This document shows, one piece after another, positions 13,038-34,200 of a stretch of DNA of 64,000 nucleotides (its first letter is position 1; each line of letters starts with the position of its first letter). Source of the stretch: Perca fluviatilis (lineage: Eukaryota; Chordata; Actinopteri; Perciformes; Percidae). The translations under genes were made by a program, and so were the position numbers. The notes under the pieces were generated by a model. The model was not told the origin of the DNA. It did no database searches and worked only from the letters and a program-made list of their open reading frames with translations. The stretch covers positions 30,259,079 to 30,323,078 of the forward strand of contig NC_053114.1 of assembly GCF_010015445.1 (NCBI RefSeq), given 5' to 3'.

Positions 13038-16000
13038 GTACATATGGAAAGCAATTCTTACCAGTGTATCTTGATTGGGAATTAAATGAATGCAAAGAAA
13101 GTGACTTTATGAACTTGATTTTAGGATTTGTATTTGTTTATTATTTATTAATTTACTCTAAACAAAAGAAAAATGTGTGAATCTAGTCACACATTTGAAT
13201 CTAGAGTCAATATAATGTGCAGTAACTCCTAAAAAATGTTGATTACTGACTGACTCCCCTTGCTATATTATAATCCAATAATATGTATGAAATATGACTG
13301 ATCATTTAAATAACATGTTTTATTTAATTCAAGTAGTCTACTTGTATATCATTATTTTTTAGGGTTTAAAATTTATACAGATTTGACATTCCCCTCATAC
13401 TTCTGTTGAAATGGGTACGAAGTTGGCATTGAATGTCATTTGAAATGGTATTAAAAAGGTCTTAAAAAGCCTTGAATTTAAGTTGGAGGATCCTTGGGGT
13501 ATCCTGAATAATAGGCAGCCAGAAGTTCAGATCAGAGTCCAGCAGGGATCCAGTTTTGCAAGCCCACACGCGCTAAGCTCAGTACCGGAACCGGCCCGTT
13601 ACCCTAAATTATTTCCAAGTCAAAACCAGACCTGATTCGACCCGTTTATATAAGTATATAAGCAATTTTGCGGTAATCTGTCCACATATCCAAAGTAACT
13701 GCCTGATTGCTATCAGTCAGCTGCATCCTCAGCTTGTCAGTCTGCATGATACAGTTATCAGATCAGGCAGAAGCTGAGTGTCCAAACGCCCACTGATGTC
13801 AATCAAACCCTGTCCCAGTTCGTTTGAGACTAATAATGCACAAACATTTTTATTTCTGATTTCTCCAGAAAAGTCCAACATATTTTTGTCACCCGCTGCC
13901 CACCTGCATTAAGTTCATTTTTACCCGTGCCCGTGAATTTATATAAATATATTGTTTACCTGTTACACAACTTTTTTGCAGGTTTTATCTGTCGGGTACC
14001 CAACCCGGTGCAGGTCTCCAGTACACATAGTAGAGTTGACCCAGTTTGTACTGTTGATAGGTTGTTGTTGCGCCTCAAACTGAGATGCTTATTCTGCAAA
14101 TCATCAGAACAACTGCCTGAACTGTCAGAAACAACCGTTCCAGTGTCATTAAGTGGACTTAATGTTGGTTTGAGATATAATAATCTGCATGATGCCAGCT
14201 TCATCCAGTTCCAGTTAGTGTATTTTCTTCCTGTCTGAGGACTCACAATGTCATCCTGTTTTATGTACAGTAGATACTGTATGTAATAATAAACCAATTA
14301 AGTAATACACACATCACAATCAGAATATGTGCTTTTTTTACTTGCAAATAGATGCTGTGTGTAAAATGGGTCCTCAGTCTTTTCTCTATTATATCTCCAT
14401 ATAACAGAAGTACCCAAGTTGATTTAATGGCTCTGGGTCCTGGAATAAAAGGCTAAAATGTCTCAGTTTGTCTTAGTTTAAAAACTTTACCAGTCTGTTA
14501 AATTACTTAATGCAAAGAAGTGTGAGGATCTTCTATGAAAGTAACAATAGGCTATACCTCAACTTAGATCTTTTTTTGTCAATTATGTCTTTATATTGTT
14601 TGTCTCACACAGCTGTGTCCTGCATTTAATATACCATATTGTCATGTTACATACATTTATCTACACAGTGTATTGAGTAATAACAGCATACACGTGTTAC
14701 AGCTGGCAGAGATAAAAGGGACTTTTCATATTGATAGTTAAGTCCTAATCATAAAAAAAACTCAATCGATTTCCTTGTGAGGTCCCTGACTTTCTAAATG
14801 TTGGATTAGAGTTTGAGAACCTCTGCAACTTTTCAGATTCAGTTGCATATTTTTGTAAGGGGAAGTACAACAGATGTCAGATGTGTGGGCTAATGCATGA
14901 CCAATTTCCAGCTATACATGAAGCCATTGTAATGTAATGTAATGTAATGTAATGAGGTCACTAGAGCAGACTAGAGTGAGGCAGTGCAATAAAGCTGAAA
15001 GAACAGGCAGAGGCTTTACTCTTCCATCAGCAGGTTCTTAAATGGTAACTCAGGTAGTTTGTTCAAAATCCAAATCAAAGTCCATGAGCAAATGGAAAAC
15101 TTCCCGGAAGAGCGAAAGATTCTTTAAAACAGAACAGAATTCCTCAACAGTGATCAATATTGGTGTCCGGTACTTTCCTGTCCTTTGGTGGTCCTTTCAC
15201 AGTCCATTTCAACAGTTCTTTCCAGCTCTGTGTTCCCTGCTTCCTTTGTTCTGCTGTAAAAGAAGCTCCTTAGTCCTACTATTAGTTGGCTTAAAAACCT
15301 ACACCTGGGTAAGTAGTGAGGCATTCTGGGAGCTGTAGTGTGTGCCCTGGTGGCCTGTTTGTGATGTGGCTGCCCATCATGCCTAGGAATATAGCATCTC
15401 TCTACTACCTGGCCCCTTGTGATGTCACACCATGCGACTTTGCCCTCTAATGCTTCCTCTCATCTCAGGGCATCATGGTTTTGTGGTGAAGCTGTACTGC
15501 TGCAAGACAGAGTGTGTCTCTGATCTATTGTGTAGATACTTGCTGTCTGATGACACCATGGTGAGATCATGGCAACAGGATTCATCACCATCACAGTCAT
15601 TCAAGTCCAAGTGTCCTGAGGATAAACGAATCTTTCACCTAGTAGTGAGCTCTGTAGATCAAATTTGTGGACAAGAAAAGTGGAGAAATACCTAATACAG
15701 ATGCTCCCATACATAAAAAATATTGACTGTTAGGTAAATTGCAGTTTATTATGAAACAATGTGTGGCTTCTTTATTCAATGGAAACTATTTAAATGCATC
15801 AGAACCTGCAATTCCTGCTTTCATTAATGCTCTCACTAATCTTTCTGATGCTTGTCAAAACGTTTATTGACATACCTGTTTAGCACACGACACTTGAAAC
15901 TAATGTGCTGTGAATTATTTTCCAGTAATCTCTCTTGGCAAGCCAAGAGAACTTATAGAAAATCCACACTTACCCAGAATACACATACAGATTCACAGTA

Positions 16001-16540
16001 TACAATACATTCATATTCATGTTTGGCACATTACTATGTACATTAACGCAGAACGCATTCATTTTATCAATTGCCAAGAATAACTGCAGATGTGCTGAAA
16101 AACCAGGTGACCTGCAGATGCTGTTGATGGTTACAATTCACATTATGCCAGTTATGAAGAAGTATATTAAACACAGACATGAAGGGAAAATCACTTTGAA
16201 ACTTGAATGCCTCATCCCATTGGATGGATTTAAACCTTTTTAGAGAAGTCTGCACTCAAGCTTCTCTTACAGAATAGATATTGATCTCAATGAGATTACC
16301 TTGTTAAATAAAAGTTATAATACTGATATAATGATTATGATCATCCAATAGATGAAAATGCTAAGATATATTACCTTCACAGTTTTCATATATATATCAG
16401 ACCGAATATCTCTTACATTAGTGATTGTATAGGCATTGTAGCATTTTATAATGCCTGAGTATTAAATGGAGACTTGAGACATGCTGTGTGTGCAGTAATG
16501 TGTGTAGCTGGGTATGTTCCTCATAAATATGTCACTTACA

Positions 16541-16542
<2 letters not shown>
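13038..16542. other. Intergenic, no gene recognised
   Basis: AT-rich sequence with only short, unsupported ORFs. A probable hAT-type remnant lies at about 13,560-14,030: its right part reads TCGGGTACCCAACCCGGTG, like the ends of fish hAT elements I remember. A pentanucleotide run (TGTAA)n lies at 14,928-14,954. I see nothing I can name in the rest. Confidence 0.5.

Positions 16543-16543
<1 letters not shown>

Positions 16544-16613
<70 letters not shown>
16544..16613. repeat. (GT)n microsatellite
   Basis: An uninterrupted GT run of about 70 bp. A (TC)n-rich patch follows at about 16,728-16,760. Both create spurious low-complexity ORFs. Confidence 0.98.
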
Positions 16614-16616
<3 letters not shown>

Positions 16617-17007
16617 CGAGGCTGGGCAGGCTACTGTGTCATTTCCTGAAGGAAATTGATAGCAACTGATGTTACCACTTCCTGCAGCATCGTACCAATG
16701 TGTCAGCAGGAACAAACAGTTCTCTTTCACTCTCTCTCTCTCTCTCGCTCTCTCTGTGTGTGTCGTCTTCTCTTCTTGTCTGACACAGACAAGAAATAAG
16801 CCTGAAAAGGAGGAAGAGGAGTAAGAAGATCACAACGGTAGTCAATGAGAGGAATGCAGGAGCCACAGAACCACCTCTGTCTCTGTAGTACAAGAACTCG
16901 ACAAATATTTGTCAGAGTGCTGACAGTAACACACACACACAGACACAAACAAACAAACTGTAGTTTATGATGTTTGGATGGCCTTCTTTTGGTTCGACTT
17001 AGTGACC

Positions 17008-17011
<4 letters not shown>

Positions 17012-17066
<55 letters not shown>

Positions 17067-17068
17067 GC
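17012..17068. repeat. (GT)n microsatellite
   Basis: A GT run of about 50 bp with GC-interrupted copies at its right end. Confidence 0.97.
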
Positions 17069-18901
17069 ACGTGTGGGTGTTGGTGAGCAGCTCTTTCTGG
17101 TTCAACACGCAACCTAGATAGTCAGGTGCAGTGAGATGATGTGATGTGAGATTAAACTGCTGATTCTCACAGAATGTGACAATCACAAAACCACAGACGT
17201 TGTCAGCATAGTCCTTCCCATTGATCATCAAGTAGCCTGACTGATGAAACCAACACTCATCAACAGTTACACAGAATTGTTCATGGGCTTGGACTGCAGA
17301 GCCTTTAGTGAGTGCATCAAAACAAATGCTGGATTTGAAGGCAAACACAACATTACATTTAGTTTAGACAAAATGTGTCAATATTTTATTAGTAGATACA
17401 GGAAGATGAGTGTGACATGGTAAATAAATAGGAAATTTCAACATAATGTTAGGGTCCGTTTTAAATAAATTGGGTTTGAATATTTCATTCAATATAAAAG
17501 TGATAATTTCAATGAAGGGTTGGAAGAAGCAGCTACAGAGTATAAATAATATATATGTATCACTGTATACAGACTTTATATACAAATTGAGTATTTGTAT
17601 ACAAATTTTCCTTCTAATGATGACACCGCTGATAGGGTAATTTAAAGAAATACTGAGGTTTAAGAGAAGTTCAAGCTACCCTTCGCCACCTTGAAAAAAT
17701 AAAATGACCTGAAAGTTAACAGTCCCTTTTTATGTTTGGTTGTCTATCTATTTTTTCATTGTGATCACATAACCAAACTCTCCTGATGACATTCCATAGC
17801 CACAGCACACCACAGTCCGTGGTTTATGCAATAATCGGATGGGCCAAAAGCTAATTGAGAATTGTTAACAATTTTAATTATACCCAGTTTAACTTGACCA
17901 ACTAAAAAAAAAGCCCAACCTTGCAGATGTTTTCCGGTGCTCACTTTGAAGTATTTTTTGACAGAAGAAATATAAAGGAAGATTGAAAAAAAAACCGAAT
18001 GAATGTTTGTATATAGGGACAGAGTACACCGATTCAATTAAAGTCTTTCTTTTTAATATATTGATCTTCTTTCAAAAACACCTGCGTAAGAATTATTGGA
18101 ATTTTTTGTTTAACCTGTTAGAAATTGACAGCGGCGAGACAGCTGCTCATTAGTTCTTTTTTTTAAACCATGTATTTATTGAAATTTTTGTACATTTTAC
18201 AGACAAAAACAGTAAAAGGCACATAACATAAAACAGAAAAAAGACCAAGGATCAAATGTAGTAGCTGTAGTATCCACAGTCATAAGTCCGTACATCCATA
18301 GGAGTATGCTTATATGAAAAACATACCGCCGTTGTTTATCTCAACACCGTACAGTACAGATGGCACACTACAGGCATTAAGAGAATGTTATATTATTTAT
18401 TTAAAAAAAACACACGCTTGGTCCAGCTAGTTATCACTCCAACCATCCACATCTATACTGTTATTCTCAAGAAAATTGAAGAAAACGCTCCAGATTTTCC
18501 AAAACTTGTCAAGCTTATTTTTTGTTGTGTAAAAGGTCGATTTCTGACGGTCCTGACCCAATGTCACGATGGGACGGCACACTGAATTCTTCTTCTTTTA
18601 TCATAATATCTAACCATCATTAACACTTCCTAAAAATCACATGCACATTGCATCACATGCTTGCAACACGAGTTACAACCATGTATTTCTTCTTTTCATG
18701 TTTTCCTCTTCCAGCTCCTGGAACAGCGCAGGAGCATCCTGAGTAACTTCTGAATCATCATTGAGTTAATCTGATAAATGCGCTTCATTTGCCCAAGGCA
18801 CAGGGACATGCCAGGTGATCCACACTTGAAATGTCTCAACTTGTGTTTACCAGCACAGTGTTACGTCACAGAAAGCGAAACACACAGATATACACAAACA
18901 T
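17069..18901. other. Intergenic, no gene recognised
   Basis: No ORF here resembles a protein I know. The part from about 18,150 to 18,590 starts with a poly-T/AAACCATGTATTTATTG block that looks like the antisense end of a retroelement, but I cannot assign a family. Confidence 0.4.
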
Positions 18902-19800
18902 GAGAGTGGTGGAGGATGCATTTAGATCTTCTACTAAAGTACAAATAGTAAGTAAGATTTTACTTAAGTAAAAGTACAGAATTATTTGCAGCAACATGTA
19001 TGTGAACTAAAAGTGAACTACTCATAATGCCATATGGCCCTACTCAGAGTGTATTTTAAAGGTCCCATGGCATGAAAATTTCACTTAATGAGGTTTTTTA
19101 ACATTAATATGCGTTCCCCCAGCCTGCCTATGATCCCCAATTGGCTTAAAATGGTGATAGGTGTAAACCGAGCCCTGAGTATCCTGCTCTGCCTTTGAGA
19201 AAATGAAAGCTCAGATGAGCCGTTCTGGAATCTTGCTTGTTATGAGGTCATAACAAGCAAGGTTACCTCCCCTTTCTCTGCTCCCCAGAGAATTTGGCCC
19301 ACCCATGGGAGAGAGACATCATGGCTTTCAAACGAGAAAAGTGGCAGTTGGTCAAGGCCACACCCCCACCCTCCACCTTGCCCCGCCCTCTCTCCCAATA
19401 GCTAGACACACAAAAATGGCACATACTAAGGAAAGCTCATTGTGGGACTGGCTCTAGTGGCTGTAATTCTGCACCAAGGCTGAATTTCGGGAAAGAGACT
19501 TCAGATATAGTATTAGGGGACCACTAAGGTCTATATAAAAGCATCCAAAGAGCACCATGTCATGGGACCTTTAATGTGATTAAGGGGAGCTTGTTTTAAC
19601 TACTTTATACACTGTTTGGGTAGTTTAATCTACAAAATACATGATATTTTATAAAATTATCATATATTCCATTATGCAAAATTACTTTTGCAATGTAACT
19701 GTAATATCTAGCTAGCAAAAACATGCACAACAGTAGAGTAAAAATTGAAGTTTGAATACTCAAGTAAAGTGCTAGTTCCTCAAAACTAATTAAGTAGATT
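18902..19800. mobile_element. hAT-like non-autonomous element, split by a later insertion
   Basis: The left part (18,902-19,055) contains ACTTAAGTAAAAGTAC-type blocks. The right part (about 19,575-19,800) contains AATACTCAAGTAAAG and CAGTAGAGTAAA. These are the two ends of an abundant fish element that I recognise by its repeated AAGTAAAGTAC motifs. A 519-bp TTAA-flanked element lies between them. The outer limits are approximate. Confidence 0.6.
19056..19574. mobile_element. Non-autonomous DNA element, TTAA-flanked, family A (full length)
   Basis: It begins TTAAAGGTCCCATGGCATG and ends with the near-complement CATGTCATGGGACCTTTAA. No transposase is encoded. Related copies lie at about 26,785-27,142 and 50,979-51,453. 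All three share internal blocks such as CACTAAGGTCTATATAAAAG. This is the only copy here with both ends intact. Confidence 0.85.
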
Positions 19801-20160
19801 CAACCAGTAACCGCCAACGTGGAGATGCATAAAAAAACAAATAGGCCTACACAAAATGGAAAAAACAGGCCCTGACACATAAAAGCACACACTTAAGACA
19901 ACATATTATCACACAAAACACTGATACACACACCCAGCCAAACATTTACTCATACTGTAAAGAGAGGACACTTCAGTGGTAATGTAATGTGCTATATCTC
20001 AGGAGATGGGTCTGTTGCTGTTTTATACAGTCTATGGTCTGTTGCTGTGTAGAGTTTGGAGTTCTTTTTAACCGTAACAGGGGTTTGGGACCTGCAGTGA
20101 CTCCCAGGACAGATACAGTATACATTAATAATTACTTGTGTTACCCACAGAAGGTGATGC

Positions 20161-20193
<33 letters not shown>

Positions 20194-20305
20194 AGCAGTA
20201 GTTGTATTTCTCTCCTTTTTCTGTTAAACCTTGTGAAAACTTGAAGTAGCCTAAGCAAAGTGAAATCACAAGTAAAAGAAAATAAAGGGGTATACACCCC
20301 CTCTG

Positions 20306-20358
<53 letters not shown>

Positions 20359-20893
20359 AACACGCACACACACACACACACGCACACACAAGTAAGACAG
20401 CGTAACATTGCTTTTTTGAAAGAACTGAAGAGAGCTAAACAGATCAAATGCAATGGGCCGAGTTGTTGTATGTAAAAGAAGAAACTCTCAAAGATACTGT
20501 CGTTTTCTTATCTTACTACAAAATGAGCCCGCAGCCAATTAAGACAAATTGTCGCTTCTTCTCACGTTATTATCAGAAAAAACTGATTGAATCTTCTGTT
20601 ATTTCCTCAGTCCAAGTGTGCAGTTACGCAAACTCCAACCTGATATCTGATATGTGAGGCTGCTTAAGCAAAAAAAGTTTCCACAGAGGATGTTCAGCCA
20701 CTTTCTGCACAAGAAGACTTCAGGAAACCATGACGCACTCAGAGGGCTGAGCTCATTTAGGGGGAGTTTGGCTGTCTGCGTGAGTTTTACAGTTTACACT
20801 TATTCTTCACCACCAAGCACAATAAGCTTCATTTCGAGAAGGAGTGCCTTTGTATTTCCCTGGTATTTCTGTTAAAGAAAGATAAAGTTGAGG
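19575..20893. other. Upstream region of srgn with simple repeats
   Basis: After the hAT-like remnant come a (TTG)n run at 20,161-20,193 and a compound (TC)n(AC)n run at about 20,301-20,390. The last 200 bases before the srgn start codon contain AGATAAAG (GATA-type site) at about 20,879-20,886 and AGGAAA (ETS-type core) near 20,721. Such sites would suit a blood-cell gene but are too short to be proof. I see no clear TATA box. Confidence 0.4.
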
Positions 20894-28365
<7,472 letters not shown>

Positions 28366-28572
28366 GAAAAAGGCTCCTGAGTTGCAAGAATTCAATAGTT
28401 TTCAAGGTCCTCCTTTTTTTCTGCTTCATGTAGTCTGATCCGTGCTTGTTTTTCTGCATGTAGTTGGGGTTACGAGTGGCATGAGGCGGTTGTTCCCTAG
28501 CAGGTCTCTGGTGGGTGAGGCAAAACCAGCAGAGCAGGAGCTGAGAGAAGACCACCTTCTGCAGCTGTAGAC

Positions 28573-28611
<39 letters not shown>

Positions 28612-28623
28612 CACACACACACA
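28573..28623. repeat. (CA)n microsatellite in srgn 3' UTR
   Basis: A CA run of about 50 bp with one interruption, about 210 bases after the srgn stop codon. Confidence 0.95.
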
Positions 28624-29327
28624 TACAAGGCTAGCATCTATTTCATTTCTTCTCTGTCTATTCAAATAGTAAAACAAATATTGCATCACCACCTGGTGGT
28701 TTAAAAACATGTTGCTCAGACATTGACAAATGTGCTATTGGTAGGAATTACTGTCTTCAGGGGCAGAAGTACAACTGTAAACAATGGAAAAGTAGCTACT
28801 AAAGTAAAAGAATGGTCTGCATTATTGAGACATATACACACTTTAATTTAGTTTAAGCTGGCAGTGACCTGTATTTGCATTTTCTTGTGGAAAAGATGTG
28901 TAAGTTGGAATATGCTTTTTACTATAAAATTTAGAACATGCTCAAATAATTGTAATACCAGTGCAATAAGATGTTTGTCTTTGTCCACGTATTGCTCATT
29001 CTGTATAGCTGTGGGTCCAACCATTTTTGTTTTGGAGCTATGAGGCATGTGTTCCCTTAAGACACACAAAAGAAAATACATATTTATATTATCTGATCCC
29101 TTTGTCTCAAATGTTTTGACACTTTACACTTAGCCAGAAGGGTTATGCAACATATTTTGGTAAACTTCTGTTCTGCAAAGTTGAACAAGAGAATCTTGCA
29201 CACCCAAACCCCTCAGGAACGGATTCACACAATCGTAACCACTGTGAGCTGAAACATATTCAAAATATGTATTGTGCACTTGCATGCATTACAACATGCT
29301 CTGTTGTCTAATTTGCATTTGAAATAC

Positions 29328-29333
29328 AATAAA
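29328..29333 (+). terminator. srgn: Candidate srgn polyadenylation signal
   Basis: AATAAA about 960 bases after the stop, followed by T/GT-rich sequence. It would give a 3' UTR of about 1 kb. Confidence 0.5.
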
Positions 29334-29345
29334 GGATTTATATCA

Positions 29346-30365
29346 ACAGTATCAATTGTGTTTTCAGTAGATTTTTTCAAAATCTTGTCTTGCTATCAGT
29401 TCTTCTAACTTTTATTTTATTTTATAATAGTTTATTATATCTCTGCAGTCAGTTGGGTAGTTTGGCTAGTTAATGGGTGAACAGAGTTTTCTTGAGTTTA
29501 TCCTCATCTGCCCCAGCCTTCACTTTTATACTTGCTCAGAACATTAAAGAGATTATCTTTGGATGCTTTATAGTTGTATCATTTCCAAGGCTGTTTTTTG
29601 CATAAATATTTCAACTAAAATGACTTTATAATACTACTTTTCTAACCACCACCACCAATTAAAGCCAGATATAGACAAATCATTTGTATGGCAGATTTTA
29701 TTCAAATATTAGTTTATCCCACATAGGCCTGTATTGTATCAGTGTATATGTTGGCCGACTCAGACAAGTAACAACAAATTACAGTAGATAAATGTGTATA
29801 AAGATATGACTGAAGAAATTTAGAGTATCGTCATTAGTCTGCCACCAGAGAGCACTGATCTTTAACTGTAAAATAAATGTCCCAATCAGTAGCCTACATA
29901 TTTTGGTCACACTTTTTTTTTTTAATAAACAAATTAAGGGATCCCTATCAAAAAAGGTGTGTATGTTAAAAAAAGAACATCAAACAATATATCATGTTTT
30001 CCTCAAAACTTTATATATAGGCTATATATATAAAGTATGTATTGGCTTCAAAATGTCTATATGATCATGCTCTAATTAAAGTGACATATGTATTATGTGG
30101 TTGTCACTAGAATTAAGTGATGTTTATAATGACATTATGAACTAATGAAATAAACAATGTAATTATGCAATTGGATGTCTGCTCTGCTCCCAAAATTATT
30201 AGTCATGGATTTGTTTCTGGATCAAGCAGCAATTGTAAAACAAAGTCACTTAATATTTTTCTTAATAATACACAGTAATGTGAATAGTGTGTCTGGTGTC
30301 TTCAACCTGTGACTGTATCCCAGGGGAGTTTGTTTTTTAGCCTCCTCCCCCTGACAACACACACA
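29346..30365. other. srgn-vps26a intergenic spacer
   Basis: AT-rich, no gene or clear repeat recognised. GC content and CpG rise only in the last 100 bases before the vps26a start, as expected for a housekeeping promoter. Confidence 0.5.
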
Positions 30366-30377
30366 TGACCCGGGTCA
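30366..30377. promoter_or_regulatory. 12-bp palindrome in the vps26a promoter
   Basis: TGACCCGGGTCA is a perfect palindrome flanked by CACATG E-box-like sequence on both sides, about 90-100 bases before the vps26a ATG. It reads as two GGGTCA half-sites pointing away from each other. The functional role is inferred. Confidence 0.35.
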
Positions 30378-30465
30378 CATGAGCCTTGATACTACCTCCT
30401 GGTTCAGACAGACGGGCTACACGGATCGAGGCTAGCTGTTAGCTTCAACTGTCTACACGGCCGAG

Positions 30466-31155
30466 ATGGTGAGTGTAAAAACAAGCGTCAGCTGTTTGAA
30501 ACGAACTGAGGTATTAATTCATAAAAACCCAGCATTTACACGGGCCCCCAGTTTCACTTGACAGCAGCAATGTCATAGTTTAGCCTGACAGGAAAGCTAG
30601 CTGGGTCGTTCGAAGTAGCATCAGTACGAGGCCGTCTCTGCTTTTCTCAATGATGTTTTGGCTAGCTAGCTAACGGCCCTGCAGCTTTGGTTAGCAACAA
30701 CTCTTGAAATTGCGTAAATGTGTTCATGTTTAAAGGATAAGCCTTGATCGCTTCCTGATTTAGTTAGTTACGGACTTGCAGGTTGACACCCACTGACTTT
30801 GAAGCACCGTTGCTGTGTTTGCTCCTGTGAAGCTCATAAGGTTGGAGTTTCTACTAGGATGCTCCTAAATTATCTAGGAATTCCTCTTACGGGATACAGT
30901 GTATTAAAAGCATCCCATTCGTGTCCAGGCAGCGACTGGTCTCACATGTCATCTCGATGATTGGGCTGATTGCTTCAGATTTGCTTCATGCTGAAGCATG
31001 TGTTAGTGACTTTGTGCCAGCTCAGAGAAAAATGATGTGGCTGTGCAGCTGGTGATAAGTGATTGAGTTAGTGAGTAACTGTGGGGGATTTACATGGTTA
31101 CAAATTCAGACTGTGATTGTGTCCAGACTAGCACACCCATCAGTCCGATTCATGT

Positions 31156-31232
<77 letters not shown>

Positions 31233-34200
31233 TACATGTTGAACTTAGCTGTGGTGCGTGATTATTGCAGACAGCAACAAACTCTAATATACTTGGCTCA
31301 GTCTGTTGCACCTGCAGCATTTCCAGAAAGAGGAATCTTAAAGTTTAAAAAAAGATGTCAACTGTCATTCTGCTTGAAATGTGCCGTTCATGCTTTTCAG
31401 GATTAATGTAGCAAGGAACTTTTTCTTCTGTCCACAGTACCTCCTAATCTACTCTGAATAAAGTCTTATTTAACGTATTATTCTGACAAACCCCCAATTA
31501 TTAAACTCAGAACAAATAGTCTTATGCATTTCATAAATAGCTTGTTTCTGTATATAATACACTGTTTTCTATGCTGTACTTTGCGTTATCAGAGTTTCCT
31601 AGGAGGTTTATTTGGGCCGGTATGTGAGATAGACGTACTGCTGAACGATGCAGAGAACAGAAAGACAGCCGAGTTGAAGACAGAAGATGGCAAAGTGGAG
31701 AAACACTACCTGTTCTACGACGGAGAGTCTGTGTCTGGCAAGGTAAACTGAGTTTACATTATTTATAAAGTGAAACGCAGTGCTTCACAAGTTTCAGTAA
31801 GGCGGTCCTACACACATGAAGCTTAATTTAAATTTGCTGTCATTGTATTTGTTAACAGTATTCAGTCAGCAGATAACAGACTTCTCAGCCATACCACAGT
31901 CTATTCTGGGATCCTCTCTTTAACTGAGCCCAGTGGGAAATTATGGTTCTTTTGATGTGTGTGCAATATTTGCTCTGACTTCAGGAGGAAGTGAAGCCTC
32001 TTAGTTTGTTTAGGATCCACAAATGTATCCGCAGATATAGCAGCTTTATTAAGTAATATTATCCAAATAACAAGGGATAGTTCTTGTCAGAGATGTTTTT
32101 GTGTTCTATAAAGAGTGGATACTCTAGTTTTTCTCTGTCAAAGTCAAAAATATTCTTTGTGACAACATGTTTTTACTTGATATCAAATATTTCCTCTCCA
32201 GGTGAATCTAAATGTGAAGCAGGGAGGAAAGCGACTGGAGCATCAGGGCATCCGCATTGAGTTTGTTGGACAGATAGGTAAGCGTGAAGTGGTGCATTTA
32301 TAACTCTGTGTACAGTGTATGGAGAGTTGAATGCTATTTATGGTTATGATGAGCTTATCCAACTTACTTGGTCTGATGTCAGTAGGTTGGTGCTGATGGA
32401 TTTATTTCTGTTTAACACTTATAACCTCTAAATTGCTTTACGTAACCATGAAATATTTGAAATGCTAATATGCTTCATAGCTAGAAAACTACTTGTCAGC
32501 TGCCGGCTTTCTCATGTGGCTAAAAGGTTTAACAAAGCATGTGGTCATCATGTGCACCCTGCCATAGTGTAGCTAAACCCTCCTCCAACTGTATCTGCAG
32601 GAGGAGGAGGGGGACGAGAGCAGTGTGTTGAAAGAGCGTCGATACTAAACTAATACATCAAACTTTTTGTAGCCTGTTTAAACTGTCATGAATGCTACAC
32701 CATCACTCTAAATCCACTCTGCTGTATTTCAGAGCTGTTCTCTGATAAGAGCAACACCCATGAGTTTGTGGACTTGGTGAAAGAGTTGGCTCTACCTGGA
32801 GAACTCACCCAGAACAGGAGCTACGACTTTGAGTTCATGCAGGTGGAGAAGCCCTATGAGTCCTATACTGGAGCGAATGTCAGGCTAAGGTATATTTATT
32901 ACACAGTTTGACATAAGGCAAACTGCAGGTTCTATTATCATATGAATCACACAGGGTGTATTTATGACACCCATGTGTTTTAGTCTGACTTGATGTTTTT
33001 GATTGGCAGGGAACTTCAGCATCTCTTATACACGTTCAGTCTTATGGCAGCACACAGAACTTTGCTCTAGCTTCTCCTGTGCTGTTGTCACAATGGAGGG
33101 GGACAGTACGAGATATTCGCTACAGGGATCAATACATATATTTGCTGTGATTAGTATTGGTATCAGTAGTGCTGAAATTCATTATTTTATTGTTCATGTA
33201 CAGGAAATACAATAAATAGCTGATCAATCGTTTTTGTTATCGGCAAACATTTTGCTAGCTACAGGTTTACAAATATAACCGTTATACGATTTTCTTTTCT
33301 TTCTTTTTTTAACAGCGTGACCAATTGTAGGATCATGTGATTTTAACTTCTGAAAAACTTTTTTTCTTTCCAATTTCTATCTCTTATGATTCATTAGAGC
33401 TACAAACTTTTGTAACACAATGCCAAACACTTTCAGACAATGCTCTACTCTGTAGTTTCAAATCAAGGGTTAATGCATAGAAGTGCAAAACATCCTGAAC
33501 GCCCCCTGGTGGCTGGCTGCAGTGTATGTCATAAATCCTGCCCCCTCCATGCTAGCGGATTAGACATAGGCCAAACTAAAAAATCAAAGTACACGTCAAA
33601 TAATGTTTTCCCAAATATGTCATCACACGGATGTTTGTTCAAGTGTTCATTTTTCTGATAAGTTTTTTTAATTTATTTTTATTAGTTATTTGATGCTATT
33701 GAAACGTCATGGTTGACAGCTGTGATTGACTTGCGATTGGTCGGGCGGGTGTATGGTCGGGTGTATGATCGGCTCCACCGCCTGATCACTACTGCACACT
33801 CAGACTCTGGCTCCAAAATTACAAGATAGTTTGGCTTCATTTTTGTACAGTGGGAGGAAATGGAGACTCGTCGTCCATCTTTATATACAGTTTATGGTAG
33901 GGCTGGGCGATATGGAGAAAATCAAATATCACGATATTTTTTACCAAATACCTCGATATCGATAACGCAACGATATTGTAGACTATTGGTGCTTTCATAA
34001 CATATTTACACAATGAGATTTGTGATAAATAATCATCAGTAATGTGGATATAATGACTAAGTGGGTAAAGGCAAATAATAGAACAATTACAACTTTCTGG
34101 TAAGTTCAGAAAATGACATCACTTTACTGTAATGCAGCCTTTAAAACCAGGAAAAGACAACACTTATGTCATATTACGATATTACCATATCCAAAATGTA

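Noticed and set aside
18385..18585. A small ORF upstream of srgn
   Set aside because: It is short, AT-rich, has no recognisable motif, and lies in probable retroelement debris.
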